Positions 27,779 to 36,662 of a DNA stretch of 64,000 nt are shown here, piece after piece. The position numbers and the translations under genes were made by a program. The DNA comes from Phaeobacter gallaeciensis (GTDB lineage: Bacteria; Pseudomonadota; Alphaproteobacteria; Rhodobacterales; Rhodobacteraceae). Each line of letters starts with the position of its first letter. Positions within the stretch are counted from its first letter, which is position 1. The DNA is taken from NCBI RefSeq assembly GCF_001678945.1, contig NZ_CP015124.1, positions 3,138,001-3,202,000 on the forward strand, given 5' to 3'. The notes below the pieces were generated by a model. The model made no database searches and had not been told where the DNA came from. It saw only the letters and a program-made list of their open reading frames with translations.

Positions 27779-28031
27779 GTCTTCTACCCTGAGTTCGGTG
27801 ATGGTTGCAGAAGTTTGGGTATCTGCTGATCCGGCCTGAAACAAGCCCGAACCTGCCATGTCCGATGACGCCCCGCAGATGCGGACCGGGATCTGCAGCA
27901 GGGACACGACCAAGGGCGGACAGATTCCAAGGTGGGGAGCAAAGCGGCGCCCCCGATGGCCTTAAACGGTCTGATGCACCGGGGTAAGGCGCTGAAAACC
28001 GGGCCTGATCGGAGAAAAAATACAGCCAAAG

Positions 28032-28061
28032 TGATCCGATCCCGGCGCCACTGCGTAACAT
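28032..28061 (+). promoter_or_regulatory. ECF-sigma-like promoter upstream of rpoH
   Basis: TGATCC (28032-28037), an 18-base spacer and TAACAT (28056-28061) resemble the TGATC/TAWNNT promoters read by the singlet-oxygen sigma factor RpoE of Rhodobacter. The predicted start site is about 20 bases before the rpoH ATG. The remaining bases of the 309-base cobU-rpoH gap (27779-28087) show no gene. The assignment is by eye and the spacer may differ by one base from the published consensus. Confidence 0.45.
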
Positions 28062-28087
28062 TAGTAATCAGTTTGGAGGGGAGTATC

Positions 28088-28966
28088 ATGGCACTTGACA
28101 CGACCAGTGAAAACCCGCTGCCAAAGCAGGCCATGAAGGCCGAGCTTCTGGACGCTGAAACGGAGCTGCGCCTGGCTTATGCCTGGCGCGACGACCGTGA
28201 CGAAGAAGCACTGCACCGGCTGATCCACGCCTATATGCGGCTGGCGATCTCGATGGCCGCGAAATTCAAACGCTACGGCGCGCCGATGAATGATCTCATC
28301 CAAGAGGCCGGTGTCGGGCTGATGAAGGCGGCAGACAAATTCGACCCCGACCGGGGGGTGCGGTTTTCCACCTACGCGGTCTGGTGGATCAAGGCGTCGA
28401 TCCAGGACTACGTGATGCGCAATTGGTCGATGGTGCGCACCGGCTCCACCTCCTCGCAAAAATCCCTGTTTTTCAATATGCGCAGGGTGCAGGCCCAGCT
28501 GGAGCGCGAGGCGCGCGCGGCAGGCGTCAAACTCGACAAGCATCAGCTGAACCAGCAGATCGCCACGGAAATCGGCGTGCCATTGCGCGATGTGGAGATG
28601 ATGGACGGGCGGCTGTCCGGCTCTGACTTCTCGCTCAACGCCGTGCAATCTTCCGAGGACGAGGGCCGCGAATGGATCGAGGCGCTGGAGGATGACAGCG
28701 CGCAGGCCGCTGAACTGGTGGAAGAGCGGCACGACCGGCGCCAGCTGCGGGCCTGGCTGGTCGAGGCGCTGCAGGCGCTGAACGAGCGGGAGCGGTTCAT
28801 CATCACCGAACGCAAACTGCGGGAAGAGGCGCGCACGCTGGAAAGCCTTGGTAACGAGCTGAACCTGTCCAAGGAACGCGTGCGCCAACTGGAGGCCGCG
28901 GCGTTTCAGAAGATGCGGAAAACGCTTGAAGGGTGCTCCCGGGAGGTGCACAACTTCCTCTCATGA
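28088..28966 (+). CDS. rpoH: heat-shock-type sigma factor, RpoH (probably the RpoH-II type)
   Basis: A 292-residue sigma-70-family factor. Region 2 is clear (RLAISMAAKFKRYGAPMNDLIQEAGVGLMKAADKFDPDRG and FSTYAVWWIKASIQDYVMRNWSMVR), as is region 4 (LNERERFIITERKLREE and LGNELNLSKERVRQLEAAAFQKMR). The RpoH box shows SQKSLFFNMRRVQ. Rhodobacteraceae carry two rpoH genes; RpoH-II works in photo-oxidative stress. The shorter length and an ECF-like promoter favour RpoH-II, but this is inference. The ATG follows GGAGGGG. The stop overlaps the next gene by ATGA. Confidence 0.9.
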   Translation: MALDTTSENPLPKQAMKAELLDAETELRLAYAWRDDRDEEALHRLIHAYMRLAISMAAKFKRYGAPMNDLIQEAGVGLMKAADKFDPDRGVRFSTYAVWWIKASIQDYVMRNWSMVRTGSTSSQKSLFFNMRRVQAQLEREARAAGVKLDKHQLNQQIATEIGVPLRDVEMMDGRLSGSDFSLNAVQSSEDEGREWIEALEDDSAQAAELVEERHDRRQLRAWLVEALQALNERERFIITERKLREEARTLESLGNELNLSKERVRQLEAAAFQKMRKTLEGCSREVHNFLS

Positions 28967-29820
28967 CAAAGTCGATTCTTTTTATCAGAAAAGCGGGTGC
29001 CGTCTGTGCGGCAGCCGCTTTCGTTATGTATGGGGCAAACTCCGCCGCCGTGGCCGAGCCTGCAGTGCTTCCCTCGGCCAAGGCTGCGGCCGAAGTCCTG
29101 CAGGAAGCCGATGTGGCTATTCTGGGTGAGGTGCATGACAACGCGGCCCACCACCAGAAGCAGGCCGAAATCCTGCGGCATCTGGCGCCGCGCGCCGTGG
29201 TTTGGGAAATGATCACGGAGGCGCAGGCAGAGAGGCTGAGCGAGCCAATGATGAGCGATGCGGAAGCGACTGCCGACGCGCTCGATTGGGAGGCCTCGGG
29301 CTGGCCGGAGTTTGCGCTCTACGCGCCGGTCTTTGCCGCTGCTGCGCCCGCGCGGCAGTACGGCGCGCTGGTACCGCGCTCGGTCGCGCGTCAGGCGCTG
29401 GATCAGGGGATCGCGGCCTATTTTGGCGCCCGGGCCGCAGGTTTCGGGCTGGATCAGCCCCTGCCGGAGGCGGAGCAGACGGAACGCGAGGCGGATCAGA
29501 TGGCCAATCACTGCAATGCGATGCCTGCTGAAATGCTGCCGGTGCTGGTCGATTTCCAGCGGCTGCGTGATGCGGCACTTGCTGCAGCGGTGGATCAGGC
29601 GCTGGAAGAGACTGGCGGGCCGGTGGCGGTGATCACCGGCAATGGTCATGCACGGCTGGATCGGGGACTTGCGGTCTACCTGTCAAAGGCGCGGCCCGAG
29701 GTGCGGATCCAGAGCCTTGGCCAAAGCGAGGGCGGCGCGATATCCGGGGATTTCGATCTGCTGCTGGATAGCGCGGCGGCAGAGCGCCCGGACCCCTGTC
29801 TTGCCTTCGGCAAGGGTTGA
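28963..29820 (+). CDS. ChaN-like (DUF399) exported protein
   Basis: A 285-residue protein with a signal peptide (residues 5-33, ending near AVAEP) and the ChaN/haem-uptake fold. The core begins AEVLQEADVAILGEVHDNAAHH (glutamate and histidines typical of the TIKI/EreA-like superfamily) and continues with VVWEMITEAQAERL and VAVITGNGHARLDRGL. ChaN of Campylobacter binds haem; the role elsewhere is unclear. It overlaps the rpoH stop by ATGA, so it is co-produced with the sigma factor. There is no clear lipobox, so it is probably periplasmic. Confidence 0.8.
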   Translation: MTKSILFIRKAGAVCAAAAFVMYGANSAAVAEPAVLPSAKAAAEVLQEADVAILGEVHDNAAHHQKQAEILRHLAPRAVVWEMITEAQAERLSEPMMSDAEATADALDWEASGWPEFALYAPVFAAAAPARQYGALVPRSVARQALDQGIAAYFGARAAGFGLDQPLPEAEQTEREADQMANHCNAMPAEMLPVLVDFQRLRDAALAAAVDQALEETGGPVAVITGNGHARLDRGLAVYLSKARPEVRIQSLGQSEGGAISGDFDLLLDSAAAERPDPCLAFGKG

Positions 29821-29904
29821 GGGGAAAACCGTTTCACACTTTGGCCTGGGCCAAGTAAAGTCGGCGCTGACGCAGAACTCCAAGGTGGCGCAGGGGCGGA
29901 TAAT

Positions 29905-31101
29905 ATGCTGGCAGGCAAACATATTCTACTGATCATCGGTGGCGGCATCGCGGCCTATAAGGCGCTGGAACTGATCCGCCGCCTGCAGGATCAGGGCGCC
30001 AGCGTGGCGCCGGTCCTGACCAAGGCCGGGGAAGAATTCGTGACCCCGCTGTCGGTCTCGGCCCTGGCCGGTGCGCCGGTGCACCGGGATCTGTTTGACC
30101 TCACAGCCGAGGCGGAGATGGGGCATATCCAACTGTCGCGCAGCGCCGATCTGGTTGTGGTGGCGCCTGCCACCGCGGATCTGGTGGCGAAGATGGCGCA
30201 GGGGCTGGCCAATGATCTGGCCTCGACCCTGCTCTTGGCCACCGACACGCCGGTTCTGGTGGCGCCCGCCATGAACGTGCGCATGTGGGAACACGCCGCC
30301 ACGCAACGCAATATCGCCACGCTGAAAGCAGACGGCATCCGATTTGTCGGCCCCAACGCGGGCGGCATGGCCTGCGGCGAATTCGGCCCGGGCCGGATGG
30401 CCGAGCCGGATGAAATCGTCGCTGCCGTTGCCGCCGAGTTTCGTGATGGACCTCTCAGCGGCAAACGCATCGTCGTGACCTCCGGCCCGACACATGAGCC
30501 CATTGATCCGGTGCGCTATATCGCCAATAGCTCCTCCGGGGCGCAGGGCACAGCGGTGGCCCGTGCTCTGCGCGACCTGGGAGCGGAAGTGGTGTTCGTC
30601 ACGGGCCCGGCAACGGTCCGGCCCCCGGAGGGGGTAGAGGTCGTTCCCGTCGAAAGCGCGCTGGAAATGCAGGCGGCAGTAGAGGCAGCCTTGCCCGCCG
30701 ATGCGGCCGTATTCGCTGCTGCGGTGGCGGATTGGCGGGTTGCCAGCGCCTCGGACCGGAAACTGAAGAAATCCAAGGACGGTCTGCCGACGCTGGAATT
30801 CGCTGAAAACCCCGACATCCTGAAAACGGTCTCGCATATGACTGCAAACAGACCGGGACTGGTGGTGGGGTTCGCTGCAGAAACCAACGACGTGGTGGAC
30901 AACGCCACCGCCAAACGGCTGCGCAAGGGGTGCGACTGGATCGTGGCCAATGACGTCTCACCCGCCACCGGTATCATGGGTGGCAGCGAAAACGCGGTGA
31001 TCCTGATCACGGACACCGGCGCCGAGGAATGGCCGCGCATGGCGAAGCAGGAGGTTGCCGGGAAACTGGCCAACCGCATCGCTGCTGCCCTCGATAGCTA
31101 A
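29905..31101 (+). CDS. coaBC: bifunctional phosphopantothenoylcysteine decarboxylase / phosphopantothenate-cysteine ligase
   Basis: A 398-residue coenzyme A synthesis enzyme. The N-terminal flavoprotein decarboxylase half has [20 protein letters not shown], the [16 protein letters not shown] block and [17 protein letters not shown] carrying the active-site cysteine. The C-terminal ligase half begins [19 protein letters not shown] and contains [11 protein letters not shown] 29905 follows GGGGCGG. It lies 84 bases downstream of the ChaN-like gene and 50 bases before dut; the coaBC-dut pairing is widespread in bacteria. Confidence 0.96.
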   Translation: MLAGKHILLIIGGGIAAYKALELIRRLQDQGASVAPVLTKAGEEFVTPLSVSALAGAPVHRDLFDLTAEAEMGHIQLSRSADLVVVAPATADLVAKMAQGLANDLASTLLLATDTPVLVAPAMNVRMWEHAATQRNIATLKADGIRFVGPNAGGMACGEFGPGRMAEPDEIVAAVAAEFRDGPLSGKRIVVTSGPTHEPIDPVRYIANSSSGAQGTAVARALRDLGAEVVFVTGPATVRPPEGVEVVPVESALEMQAAVEAALPADAAVFAAAVADWRVASASDRKLKKSKDGLPTLEFAENPDILKTVSHMTANRPGLVVGFAAETNDVVDNATAKRLRKGCDWIVANDVSPATGIMGGSENAVILITDTGAEEWPRMAKQEVAGKLANRIAAALDS

Positions 31102-31151
31102 GCCCGTCCCATCCAGCCACTGACACAGCACATCAAACCGCAGGTTCCGAT

Positions 31152-31607
31152 ATGGTGACAATCCGTATACGCCGTGATGCAGAGGCGGATCACGATCTGC
31201 CGCTGCCCTCGTATGAAACGCCGGGCGCCGCAGGCGCGGATCTGCGGGCCGACCTGACAGGGCGCGGCAGCATCCTGCTAACGCCGGGAGAGCGAGCGCT
31301 GGTGCCAACCGGGCTGCGGGTGGAAATCCCGGCGGGATATGAGATCCAGATTCGGCCTCGCTCCGGCCTGGCGCTGAAACACGGGATCACCCTGCCGAAC
31401 ACGCCGGGCACCATCGACAGCGATTATCGCGGACCGCTGGGCGTCATCGTGCTGAACGCGGGGCAGGAACCGTTCGAGATCCGCCACGGGGAGCGGATTG
31501 CGCAGATGGTGATCGCGCCGGTTTTGCAGGCGGTCTTCGTCGAGGTGCAGGAGCTGAGCGAGACAGAGCGCGGCAGCGGTGGTTTTGGCTCCACGGGGAG
31601 AGGCTAA
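31152..31607 (+). CDS. dut: deoxyuridine 5'-triphosphate nucleotidohydrolase
   Basis: A 151-residue trimeric dUTPase that hydrolyses dUTP to dUMP and pyrophosphate, keeping uracil out of DNA. All five family motifs are present: [55 protein letters not shown] and the C-terminal [10 protein letters not shown]. The 3' end overlaps the next start codon (TAATG), so translation of the MoeB-like gene is coupled. Confidence 0.97.
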   Translation: MVTIRIRRDAEADHDLPLPSYETPGAAGADLRADLTGRGSILLTPGERALVPTGLRVEIPAGYEIQIRPRSGLALKHGITLPNTPGTIDSDYRGPLGVIVLNAGQEPFEIRHGERIAQMVIAPVLQAVFVEVQELSETERGSGGFGSTGRG

Positions 31608-32737
31608 TGATACTGGTTCTGGGCCTTGCAGGGCTGATCTGGTGGGGCGGGCGCCTGATGGGCCTGCCGCGTGCGATGCGGGGAAGCCTGCTGGCGCTGC
31701 TGTTTGCAGCCGTCGTGATCCTGCAACTGACCCTGCCGAATGGCCATGGTTTGCGGGCCGCCACCGGTGGCTCTGCCTCCTCCTGGCTGATCCTTGGCGG
31801 GATCGTGCTGCTGATCGGTGTCTACAGCTGGGGCGTGTCCCGTCTGCGGGCCCGGGCGGAGGCTAATGAAGAAGCCGAAGATGGCGGGCAAGCACCCACG
31901 GCCGAGGCGAAAACGGCGGCCAAACCGGGCCGGTTTTCCGAGACAGAGCTGAACCGCTATGCGCGGCATATCGTGCTGCGGGAGCTGGGCGGTCCAGGGC
32001 AGAAGAAGCTGAAGAACGCCAAGGTGCTGGTGATCGGGGCCGGGGGGCTTGGCGCACCGGCGCTGCAATATCTGGCGGCGGCGGGCGTTGGCACCATCGG
32101 TGTCATCGACGACGATGTGGTTGAAAACGCCAACCTGCAGCGGCAGATTATTCACCGCGATCAGGATATCGGTTTGCCCAAGGTATTCTCGGCGCAAAAG
32201 GCGATGGAGGCGCAGAACCCCTTTGTCACCGTGCGCCCCTATCACCGCCGTCTGACGGATGAGATCGCCGCCGACCTGTTTGCGGAATATGACATCATTC
32301 TGGATGGCACCGATAATTTCGAAAGCCGCTATCTGTCGAACCGCACCGCCGTGGCGCTGGGCAAGCCGCTGATTTCCGGCGCCCTGTCGCAATGGGAGGG
32401 GCAGCTGTCCGTCTTTCATCCCAAGGCAGGCGGCCCCTGCTACCAGTGTATCTTCCCTGAGGCCCCGGCAGCGGGGCTGGCGCCCAGCTGTTCCGAAGCC
32501 GGCGTCATCGGTCCCTTGCCCGGGGTCGTCGGCGCGATGATGGCGGTGGAGGCGATCAAGCAGATCACCGGAGCGGGCGAAGTGCTGCGCGGCGCCATGC
32601 TGATCTACGATGCCCTTTACAGCGAAACCCGCCGCATCGGGTTGAAACAGCGGGTCGACTGCCCGATCTGCGGCGCGGGGGGCGATGGGAACGGGTCTGA
32701 CGACAGCGGTGGCACAGCTGCCTCTGGCAACGAATAA
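31607..32737 (+). CDS. membrane-anchored MoeB/ThiF-family adenylyltransferase
   Basis: A 376-residue protein with two parts. Residues 1-80 hold three hydrophobic segments (about 1-14, 25-43 and 60-76); a charged linker follows to about residue 110. The rest is a full E1-like domain: nucleotide loop VLVIGAGGLGAPALQYL, IDDDVVENANLQRQIIHRDQDIG, DGTDNFESRYLSN, and two zinc-binding CxxC pairs (CYQC and CPIC). MoeB adenylates the molybdopterin synthase small subunit and ThiF adenylates ThiS; the domain alone does not separate them. The membrane segment is unlike E. coli MoeB. It starts inside the dut stop codon. Confidence 0.85.
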   Translation: MILVLGLAGLIWWGGRLMGLPRAMRGSLLALLFAAVVILQLTLPNGHGLRAATGGSASSWLILGGIVLLIGVYSWGVSRLRARAEANEEAEDGGQAPTAEAKTAAKPGRFSETELNRYARHIVLRELGGPGQKKLKNAKVLVIGAGGLGAPALQYLAAAGVGTIGVIDDDVVENANLQRQIIHRDQDIGLPKVFSAQKAMEAQNPFVTVRPYHRRLTDEIAADLFAEYDIILDGTDNFESRYLSNRTAVALGKPLISGALSQWEGQLSVFHPKAGGPCYQCIFPEAPAAGLAPSCSEAGVIGPLPGVVGAMMAVEAIKQITGAGEVLRGAMLIYDALYSETRRIGLKQRVDCPICGAGGDGNGSDDSGGTAASGNE

Positions 32738-32771
32738 GCGTCAAACGCCACGCATAGAGCGAAGTCCCCAC

Positions 32772-33122
32772 GTGTCCGAAGCGCTATATATTTCCCTGTT
32801 GTGCGGTGCCCTGATGGGCGGTGAGCCGGAACAGGTGCATCAATTCGACTATCCCGAAGGCCGGGCCTCGATCCGGGTCGATTGCGAGAACAGCAATCGG
32901 GTGGTGGAGTTTGGCCTCGACAAGCGCAGCAGCCTTGACAGTCTGCAACAGGCGTTGTTCGCGGCCGAAATCACCGGCAAGGAGGCCGTCGTGGTGCTGA
33001 TCGACACCGATGGGGTCATGGGCCGGTTCGAGTGGCGCATTGCCCGAGCCGCGAATATTGCAGGCGTTCCGATCCGCATCATTGCCGCCGATCTGGTCGA
33101 GGATTTGAGGCCGGGCGGCTAG
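32772..33122 (+). CDS. small conserved-looking protein of unknown function
   Basis: I do not recognise this 116-residue protein. From GTG 32772 it reads VSEALYISLLCGALMGGEPE, then alternates predicted strands and helices: HQFDYPEGRASIRVDCEN, VVEFGLDKRSSLDSLQQALFA, EAVVVLIDTDGVMGRFEWRI and AANIAGVPIRIIAADLVEDL. The composition and codon use match its neighbours. It lies between the MoeB-like gene and the M3 peptidase on the same strand. Lines such as VVLIDTDG hint at a Rossmann-like or restriction-endonuclease-like core, but this is not enough for a function. Earlier in-frame starts to 32685 overlap the MoeB-like gene. Confidence 0.6.
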   Translation: MSEALYISLLCGALMGGEPEQVHQFDYPEGRASIRVDCENSNRVVEFGLDKRSSLDSLQQALFAAEITGKEAVVVLIDTDGVMGRFEWRIARAANIAGVPIRIIAADLVEDLRPGG

Positions 33123-33200
33123 TATTTGCGGAAAATCCGCGTGCGTCTCTGGACGCTGCCGGGGCGCGGGCATAGCTTCTGGGCAAAGGAGGCCTTGCCT

Positions 33201-35216
33201 ATGACCAACCCCTTGTTGTCCCACTGGGATACCCCGTTTGAAATCGCGCCATTCGACCAGATTTCCGACGAAGATTTCGCCCCCGCGCTGGATCAGGCCC
33301 TTGCGGCCCATAACGCCCAGATCGACGCTATCGCGTCAAATCGCGATGCGCCGACCTTTGACAATGTGATTGGTGCGCTGGAAACACCTTGCCAGGCGCT
33401 GGAGCAGGTCCTGTCGGTGTTCTACACGGTGGCAGGCGCCGACAGTAATCCCAAGCGGCAGGAGTTGCAGCGTGCATTCTCACCGAAACTGGCGGCGCAT
33501 TCTTCGGCCATTACTGCGAACAAGGCGCTTTATGCGCGGATCAAGGCGGTCTGGGATCAGCGCGATGAACTGGACCTGACCGAGGAACAGCAGCGCGTGT
33601 TGATGCTGACCCACCGCAGTTTCGTGCGCGGTGGTGCAGCACTGGAAGGGGCGGAGGATGCCCGGATGCAGGAGATCAAGGGACGGCTTGCCACCCTTGG
33701 CACCGAATTCACTCAGAACCTGCTGGCGGATGAGAGCAACTGGTTCATGGAGCTCTCTGAAGAGGATCTGGAAGGCCTGCCCGACTTCGCCATCGCGGCT
33801 GCCCGGGCTGCGGGCAAGGAAAAGGGCGTGGACGGGCCTGTCGTAACGACCTCGCGCTCCATCATCACGCCGTTCCTGCAATTCTCTCCGCGCCGGGATC
33901 TGCGGGAAAAGGCGTTCCAGGCCTGGGCGGCGCGCGGAGCCAATGGCGGCAAGACGGACAACCGGGAGATTGCGGCAGAGATCCTTGCCCTGCGCGAGGA
34001 ACGAGCCAAGCTCTTGGGGTATGAGAATTTCGCGGCTTACAAGCTGGAAACTGAAATGGCCAAGACGCCCGAAGCCGTGCGGGGCCTGCTAATGGATGTC
34101 TGGGGCCCGGCCAAGGCGCGGGCGGATGCGGATGCGGTCATCCTGACCGATATAATGCAGGCCGATGGTATCAACGGTGATCTGGAGCCTTGGGACTGGC
34201 GCTATTACTCGGAAAAGCGCCGCAAGATCGAACATGACCTCGATGAGGCCGAGCTGAAGCCCTATCTGCAGCTCGACAAGATGATCGAGGCGGCCTTCTC
34301 CTGTGCGAACCGCCTGTTCGGGCTGGAGTTCGCGCCGCTTGATATCCCGCTTTACCACCCCGATTGCCGCGCCTGGGAGGTCACGCGCAACGGTGAGCAT
34401 ATGGCGGTCTTCATCGGCGACTATTTTGCCCGTGGATCGAAACGCTCGGGTGCCTGGTGTTCGGCCATGCGCGGTCAGGCGAAGTTTCCGGAAAAACAGG
34501 CGCCTGTCGTGATCAACGTCTGCAACTTTGCCAAGGGCGATCCGGCGCTGTTGTCCTATGATGATGCGCGCACACTGTTCCACGAATTCGGCCACGCGCT
34601 GCATCAAATGCTGTCGGATGTCACCTATGAAAGCATCTCGGGCACCTCGGTGGCGCGCGATTTCGTGGAGCTTCCTTCGCAGCTCTATGAACACTGGCTG
34701 GAAATGCCCGAGGTGCTGAGCGAGTTTGCTACCCATGCCGAGACTGGCGAGCCGATGCCCAAGGAAATGCTGGACAAGGTTCTGGGCGCTGCGACCTATG
34801 ACATGGGCTTTCAGACGGTGGAATACGTTGCCTCGGCGCTTGTCGATCTGGCCTTCCACGATGGCGCCGCCCCGGCAGATCCGATGGCGCGTCAGGCCGA
34901 GGTTCTGGCCGAAATCGGCATGCCCCATGCCATCACCATGCGCCACGCGACGCCGCATTTCGCGCATGTCTTCTCCGGCGATGGCTACAGTTCCGGTTAC
35001 TACAGCTACATGTGGTCCGAGGTGATGGACGCTGATGCCTTTGCCGCCTTTGAAGAGGCAGGCGGGGCCTTTGATCCCGAACGCGCCAAGGCGCTGGAGG
35101 AGCATATCCTGTCCACTGGCGGTTCCAAGGATCCGGCAGAGCTGTATACCGCCTTCCGCGGGCGTCTGCCCGGGGTGGATGCGCTGCTCAAGGGGCGGGG
35201 GCTGGCCGCAGAATAG
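33201..35216 (+). CDS. M3-family zinc oligopeptidase (Dcp/oligopeptidase A type)
   Basis: A 671-residue metallopeptidase. The zinc site LFHEFGHALHQMLSD (HEXXH near residue 460) is followed by the third ligand glutamate in RDFVELPSQLYEHW. The flanking blocks CNFAKGDPALLSYDDARTLF and the C-terminal HVFSGDGYSSGYYSYMWSEVMDAD are characteristic of the family. It degrades short peptides in the cytosol; length and sequence are nearest peptidyl-dipeptidase Dcp. ATG 33201 has an excellent AAAGGAGG; the frame upstream to 33126 is rejected. A strong terminator follows. Confidence 0.93.
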   Translation: MTNPLLSHWDTPFEIAPFDQISDEDFAPALDQALAAHNAQIDAIASNRDAPTFDNVIGALETPCQALEQVLSVFYTVAGADSNPKRQELQRAFSPKLAAHSSAITANKALYARIKAVWDQRDELDLTEEQQRVLMLTHRSFVRGGAALEGAEDARMQEIKGRLATLGTEFTQNLLADESNWFMELSEEDLEGLPDFAIAAARAAGKEKGVDGPVVTTSRSIITPFLQFSPRRDLREKAFQAWAARGANGGKTDNREIAAEILALREERAKLLGYENFAAYKLETEMAKTPEAVRGLLMDVWGPAKARADADAVILTDIMQADGINGDLEPWDWRYYSEKRRKIEHDLDEAELKPYLQLDKMIEAAFSCANRLFGLEFAPLDIPLYHPDCRAWEVTRNGEHMAVFIGDYFARGSKRSGAWCSAMRGQAKFPEKQAPVVINVCNFAKGDPALLSYDDARTLFHEFGHALHQMLSDVTYESISGTSVARDFVELPSQLYEHWLEMPEVLSEFATHAETGEPMPKEMLDKVLGAATYDMGFQTVEYVASALVDLAFHDGAAPADPMARQAEVLAEIGMPHAITMRHATPHFAHVFSGDGYSSGYYSYMWSEVMDADAFAAFEEAGGAFDPERAKALEEHILSTGGSKDPAELYTAFRGRLPGVDALLKGRGLAAE

Positions 35217-35226
35217 GCTGCGGCAA

Positions 35227-35270
35227 AAAAACTGGCGCCGGGAAGATTGCTCTTCCCGGCGCCATTCGTT
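35227..35270. terminator. strong bidirectional terminator between the M3 peptidase and ghrA
   Basis: A perfect 14-bp stem (TGGCGCCGGGAAGA with its complement, 35233-35264) with a TTGC loop is preceded by AAAAAAA and followed by TTCGTTT. On the minus strand it ends in seven T residues, so it should stop leftward transcripts of ghrA and the rod-shape genes; it probably also ends the peptidase mRNA. Confidence 0.88.
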
Positions 35271-35292
35271 TCGGGGTTAGAAAATGGTCCCG

Positions 35293-36219
35293 TCAGTAAC
35301 CAAGAGACCGGTCTACCAGATGCAGGAACGGCTCACCCGCCTCGCCGCGGCGGATGTTTTCCGCGATCACCTGCGATGCCGTGCTAGCCCGGGTTTCCGC
35401 CGCGATATGGGGCGTGACGGTGACATTGGGATGCGCCCAATAGGGATCGTCTGCGGGCAGGGGTTCCACCCGGAACACATCCAGCGTGGCATGGCCCACC
35501 TGACCGCTGTCCAGCGCTTCCAGCAGGGCGGCGTCGTCGATCAGCGGACCGCGGCCCGGATTGATGATCCGCGCGCCCTTGGGCAGCATCGCCAGAGTAT
35601 CGGCGTTCAGGATGTTGTTGGTCGCGGGTGTATCCGGCAGTAACAGGATCACGATTTCCGCCTCTGACAGCGCCTGTTTCAGCCCGTCGTCTCCATGCAG
35701 GCAGGTGATCCCGTCGATTTCCTTGGCCGAGCGCGACCAGCCGGTGACCGGAAATCCGATACGGGCCAAGCTCTGCGCGCAGGCGCTGCCCAATGCGCCA
35801 AGGCCGAGCACAGTCACTGGGCGTTCAAAGGCTAGCGGTGGTACCACCGGCTCCCACCGGTCCTGCATGGCGATGGAGCGGTCAATGTCCAGATGATAGC
35901 GCAGCACGTGGCCGCTGACCCATTCCACCATGCCGGCTGTCAGCCCCGGATCCACCATCCGGCACAGCGGCATGGTCAGGGTCTGGTTGCCGACGATCTT
36001 TTCCACCCCGGCCCAGAGGTTCAGCACCGCCTTGCAGCGGGTATAGGGGGTGAAATCCTGCAGGTCGGAATTCGGCGCATAGACCACGTAATCCACCTGA
36101 TCGGCGGGATGATCCTGCCGCATATCGACCGTCAGCCCGGCCTCGGCAAAGGCGCGTTTCAGCGGCTCGCGGTAGGTGTCCCAGCGGGCGGGCAGGGCGG
36201 CGAACTGAACGTTGATCAT
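35293..36219 (-). CDS. ghrA: glyoxylate/hydroxypyruvate reductase A-type dehydrogenase
   Basis: A 308-residue D-2-hydroxyacid dehydrogenase. The NAD(P)-binding loop VLGLGALGSACAQSLARIGFPV, followed by GWSRS with a basic residue favouring NADPH, precedes the substrate arginine region (INPGRGPLIDDAAL), the glutamate in FRVEPLPADDP, and the catalytic histidine in VTPHIAAETR. It reduces glyoxylate and hydroxypyruvate. It overlaps the VOC gene by four bases and ends just before the strong terminator. The narrow substrate assignment rests on family resemblance. Confidence 0.88.
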   Translation of the reverse strand: MINVQFAALPARWDTYREPLKRAFAEAGLTVDMRQDHPADQVDYVVYAPNSDLQDFTPYTRCKAVLNLWAGVEKIVGNQTLTMPLCRMVDPGLTAGMVEWVSGHVLRYHLDIDRSIAMQDRWEPVVPPLAFERPVTVLGLGALGSACAQSLARIGFPVTGWSRSAKEIDGITCLHGDDGLKQALSEAEIVILLLPDTPATNNILNADTLAMLPKGARIINPGRGPLIDDAALLEALDSGQVGHATLDVFRVEPLPADDPYWAHPNVTVTPHIAAETRASTASQVIAENIRRGEAGEPFLHLVDRSLGY

Positions 36220-36626
36220 GTGGCAAATACTCCTGCCATGTCCCGGAAGCCTTTGATCTCGATCGGGTTGCCTGCGGGATCGTGAAAAAACATCGTGCTT
36301 TGCTCACCCGGTTCTCCGGCAAAACGGGTGGTGGGGGGGATGGTGAAGTCGATCCCCTCGGCCTCCAGCCGGTCGGCCAGAGCGCGCCATTCTTCCTGTG
36401 GCAGGATCACACCCAGATGCGGCATCGGCACCATGTGCTCACCCACCTTGCCCGTATTGGCGGTGGCAAAGACTGGCCCGAGATGCAGCGAAATCTGATG
36501 GCCGAAGAAATTGAAATCGACCCAGGTGTCGGTGCTGCGCCCCTCGTTGCAGCCCAGAACACCGCCATAAAAGGCGCGGGCTGCTTCCAGATCGTCAACA
36601 TGATAGGCAAGGTGAAATATGCTCAT
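36216..36626 (-). CDS. VOC-family (glyoxalase/dioxygenase fold) protein
   Basis: A 136-residue protein of two beta-alpha-beta-beta-beta units. IFHLAYHVDDLEAARAFYGGVLGC opens the first unit with a candidate metal histidine; FFHDPAGNPIEIKGF carries the C-terminal metal glutamate. Members include glyoxalase I, extradiol dioxygenases and fosfomycin-resistance proteins. The substrate here is not readable. It overlaps ghrA by four bases, so both may handle related small aldehydes or keto acids, and follows rodA by 36 bases, possibly as the tail of the same transcript. Confidence 0.85.
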   Translation of the reverse strand: MSIFHLAYHVDDLEAARAFYGGVLGCNEGRSTDTWVDFNFFGHQISLHLGPVFATANTGKVGEHMVPMPHLGVILPQEEWRALADRLEAEGIDFTIPPTTRFAGEPGEQSTMFFHDPAGNPIEIKGFRDMAGVFAT

Positions 36627-36662
36627 ATTCCGGAATTCCTGTTGTTGGTTGGGCCGCCCGTT

